DNA from: Paraescarpia echinospica | Taxonomy: Eukaryota; Annelida; Polychaeta; Sabellida; Siboglinidae | Direction of reading: 5' to 3' | Length of the DNA stretch: 64,000 bases | NCBI GenBank assembly: GCA_020002185.1 | Contig: CM034531.1 | Coordinates: forward strand, 41,573,327-41,637,326 | Shown here: in pieces, positions 61,536-64,000 of the stretch | Numbering within the stretch: the stretch's first letter is position 1 | How the letters are laid out: the number at the start of each line of letters is the position of its first letter | Made by a program: the position numbers and the translations under genes | Notes under the pieces: generated by a model | Database searches by the model: none | What the model was told of the DNA's origin: nothing | Seen by the model: the letters and a program-made list of their open reading frames with translations, nothing else

Positions 61536-61748
61536 TCAACAGTACAATGTATCACATTGGTACAGTAATCAACAGTACAATGTATCACATTGGTACAGTA
61601 ATCAACAGTACAATGTATCACATTGGTACAGTAATCAACAGTACAATGTATCACATTGGTACAGTAATCAACAGTACAATGTATCACATTGGTACAGTAA
61701 TCAACAGTACAATGTATCACATTGGTACAGTAATCAACAGTACAATCT
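61536..61748. repeat. 33-bp minisatellite block, ~6.5 near-identical copies
   Basis: Units CAACAGTACAATGTATCAC plus ATTGGTACAGTAAT. A shortened, homogenised variant of the neighbouring family that has lost the GGTRAGT segment. Confidence 0.92.
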
Positions 61749-61789
61749 GCTACGTAGCTACTGATACGTTAGCCACAATAATCTGTGGA

Positions 61790-64000
61790 ATTGCCACAGT
61801 TAGGTGGATTGAGATTGCTACAGTTAGGTAAATCGACAGTGCAATATACCATGTTGCTACAGTTAGGTAAATCGACAGCGCAATATACCATGTTGCTACA
61901 GTTAGGTAAATCGACAGCGCAATATATACCATGTTGCTACAGTAAGGTAAATCGACAGTGCAATATACAATGCTGTTACAGTTAGGTAAATCGACAGTAC
62001 AATATACCATGTTGTTACAGTTAGGTAAATCGACAGCGCAATATATACCATGTTGCTACAGTTAGGTAAGTCGATCGACAGCGCAATATATACCATGTTG
62101 TTATAGTTAGGTAAGTCGACAGCGCAATATATACCATGTTGATACAGTAAGGTAAGTCGATCGACAGCGCAATATATATCATGTTGTCACAGTTAGGTAA
62201 ATCGACAGCGCAATATATACCATGTTGCTACAGTTAGATAAGTTGATCGACAGCGCAATATATACCATGTTGTTACAGTTAGGTAAGTCGACAGCGCAAT
62301 ATATACCATGTTGATACAGTTAGGTAAGTCGATCGACAGCACAATATATACAATGTTGTTACAGTTAGGTAAGTCGACAGCGCAATATATACCATGTTGA
62401 TACAGTTAGGTAAGTCGATCGACAGCGCAATATATACCATGTTGTTACAGTTAGGTAAATTGACAGCGCAATATATACCATGTTGCTACAGTTAGGTAAG
62501 TCGATCGACAGCACAATATATACCATGTTGTTATAGTTAGGTAAGTCGACAGCGCAATATATACCATGTTGATACAGTAAGGTAAGTCGATCGACAGCGC
62601 AATATATATCATGTCGTCACAGTTAGGTAAATCGACAGCGCAATATATACCATGTTGCTACAGTTAGGTAAATCGACAGTGCAATATACAATGCTGTTAC
62701 AGTTAGGTAAATCAACAGTACAATATACCATGTTGTTACAGTTAGGTAAATCGACAGCGCAATATATACCATGTTGCTACAGTTAGGTAAGTCGATCGAC
62801 AGCGCAATATATACCATGTTGTTATAGTTAGGTAAGTCGACAGCGCAATATATACCATGTTGCTACAGTTAGAAAAGTCGATCGACAGCGCAATATATAC
62901 CATGTTGTTACAGTTAGGTAAGTCGACAGCGCAATATATACCATGTTGATACAGTTAGGTAAGTCGATCGACAGCGCAGTATATACCATGTTGTTACAGT
63001 TAGGTAAGTCGACAGCGCAATACATACCATGTTGATAGAGTTAGGTAAGTCGACAGCGCAATATATACCATGTTGTTACAGTTAGGTAAGTCGACAGCGC
63101 AATATATACCATGTTGATACAGTTAGGTAAGTCGATCGACAGCGCAATATATACCATGTTGTTACAGTTAGGTAAATCGACAGCGCAATATATACCATGT
63201 TGTTACAGTAAGGTAAGTCGACAGCGCAATATATACCATGTTGTTACAGTTAGGTAAGTCGACAGCGCAATATATACCATGTTGATACATTTAGGTAAGT
63301 CGATCGACAGCACAGTGTATATCATGTTGTCACAGTTAGGTAAATCGACAGCGCAATATATACCATGTTGCTACAGTTAGGTAAGTCGATCGACAGCACA
63401 ATATATACCATGTTGTTACAGTTAGGTAAGTCGACAGCACAATATATACCATGTTGATACAGTTAGGTAAGTCGACAGCGCAATATATACCATGTTGATA
63501 CAGTTAGGTAAGTCGACAGTGCAATATATACCATGTTGATACAGTTAGGTAAGTCGACAGCGCAATATATACCATGTTGATACAGTTAGGTAAGTCGATC
63601 GACAGCGCAGTATATACCATGTTGTTACAGTTAGGTAAGTCGACAGCGCAATACATACCATGTTGATAGAGTTAGGTAAGTCGACAGCGCAATATATACC
63701 ATGTTGTTACAGTTAGGTAAGTCGACAGCGCAATATATACCATGTTGATACAGTTAGGTAAGTCGATCGACAGCGCAATATATACCATGTTGTTACAGTT
63801 AGGTAAATCGACAGCGCAATATATACCATGTTGTTACAGTAAGGTAAGTCGACAGCGCAATATATACCATGTTGTTACAGTTAGGTAAGTCGACAGCGCA
63901 ATATATACCATGTTGATACATTTAGGTAAGTCGATCGACAGCGCAGTGTATATCATGTTGTCACAGTTAGGTAAATCGACAGCGCAATATATACCATGTT
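61790..64000. repeat. 41/45-bp minisatellite array, ~50 copies, runs off the window
   Basis: Unit parts are TTACAGTTAGGTAAGTCGAC and AGCGCAATATATACCATGTTG. Two unit types alternate: one with GTCGAC and one with the palindrome GTCGATCGAC (4 bp longer). Larger blocks repeat: 61902-62096 against 62623-62817 (about 721 bp apart), and about 62945 against 63581 (about 636 bp apart). Each unit carries AGGTAAGT or AGGTAAAT. Confidence 0.95.

Noticed and set aside
61547..63025. Repetitive open frames (MYHIGTVINST and MVYIALSIYLTV types)
   Set aside because: Products of 33-, 41- and 45-bp satellite units; no evidence of translation.

Overview
The window is nuclear DNA from an animal, most likely a marine invertebrate. 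The evidence is two spliced animal genes with GT-AG introns, a Penelope-like element, CR1/L2-type LINEs, a Polinton/Maverick and dense mini- and microsatellites. Nothing fixes the species; a lophotrochozoan or an invertebrate deuterostome would both fit. No prokaryotic operon, rRNA or CRISPR is present. All calls come from reading the bases; no database search was possible.

Layout. 1-1000: no recognisable content. 1001-3190: decayed Penelope-like element (reverse transcriptase plus GIY-YIG nuclease) between inverted terminal copies. 4435-17188: seven coding exons of a divergent alpha-tubulin gene on the + strand; the usual ATG-only first exon lies upstream and was not located. Its 8.8-kb intron 6 holds a snapback hairpin, an L2-like LINE fragment, a nearly full-length dead CR1 LINE and a second hairpin. 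17189-20406: 3' flank, a tRNA-like SINE head and a 0.8-kb inverted-repeat transposon. 20413-32175: a Polinton/Maverick (adintovirus-like) element with ~250-bp terminal inverted repeats and a perfect 6-bp target duplication (ATCGGC). Its virion-type genes all lie on the - strand and are broken: protease, major capsid, basic core-like protein, penton-like minor capsid, integrase, PY-like protein and packaging ATPase. Upstream of these are two cargo-type genes, an RPA-like single-strand-binding protein and a NADAR-domain protein. A LINE is nested inside, and no DNA polymerase B was seen.

33274-60638: a complete prominin (CD133 family) gene on the + strand. I assembled 26 coding exons; every junction keeps frame and the product is 879 residues with a signal peptide and five membrane spans. 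Nearly every larger intron carries a different tandem repeat or transposon remnant. The most striking is intron 3, where about 66 copies of a 49-bp unit repeat the end of exon 3 together with its splice donor. 60760-64000: a second minisatellite downstream of the stop codon, running off the window, whose units also carry a splice-donor-like AGGTRAGT.

The two host genes have no obvious functional link. The main points of interest are the Polinton with NADAR and RPA-like cargo, the minisatellite made from an exon-intron junction, and the alpha-tubulin with an enlarged lumenal loop that lacks lysine.
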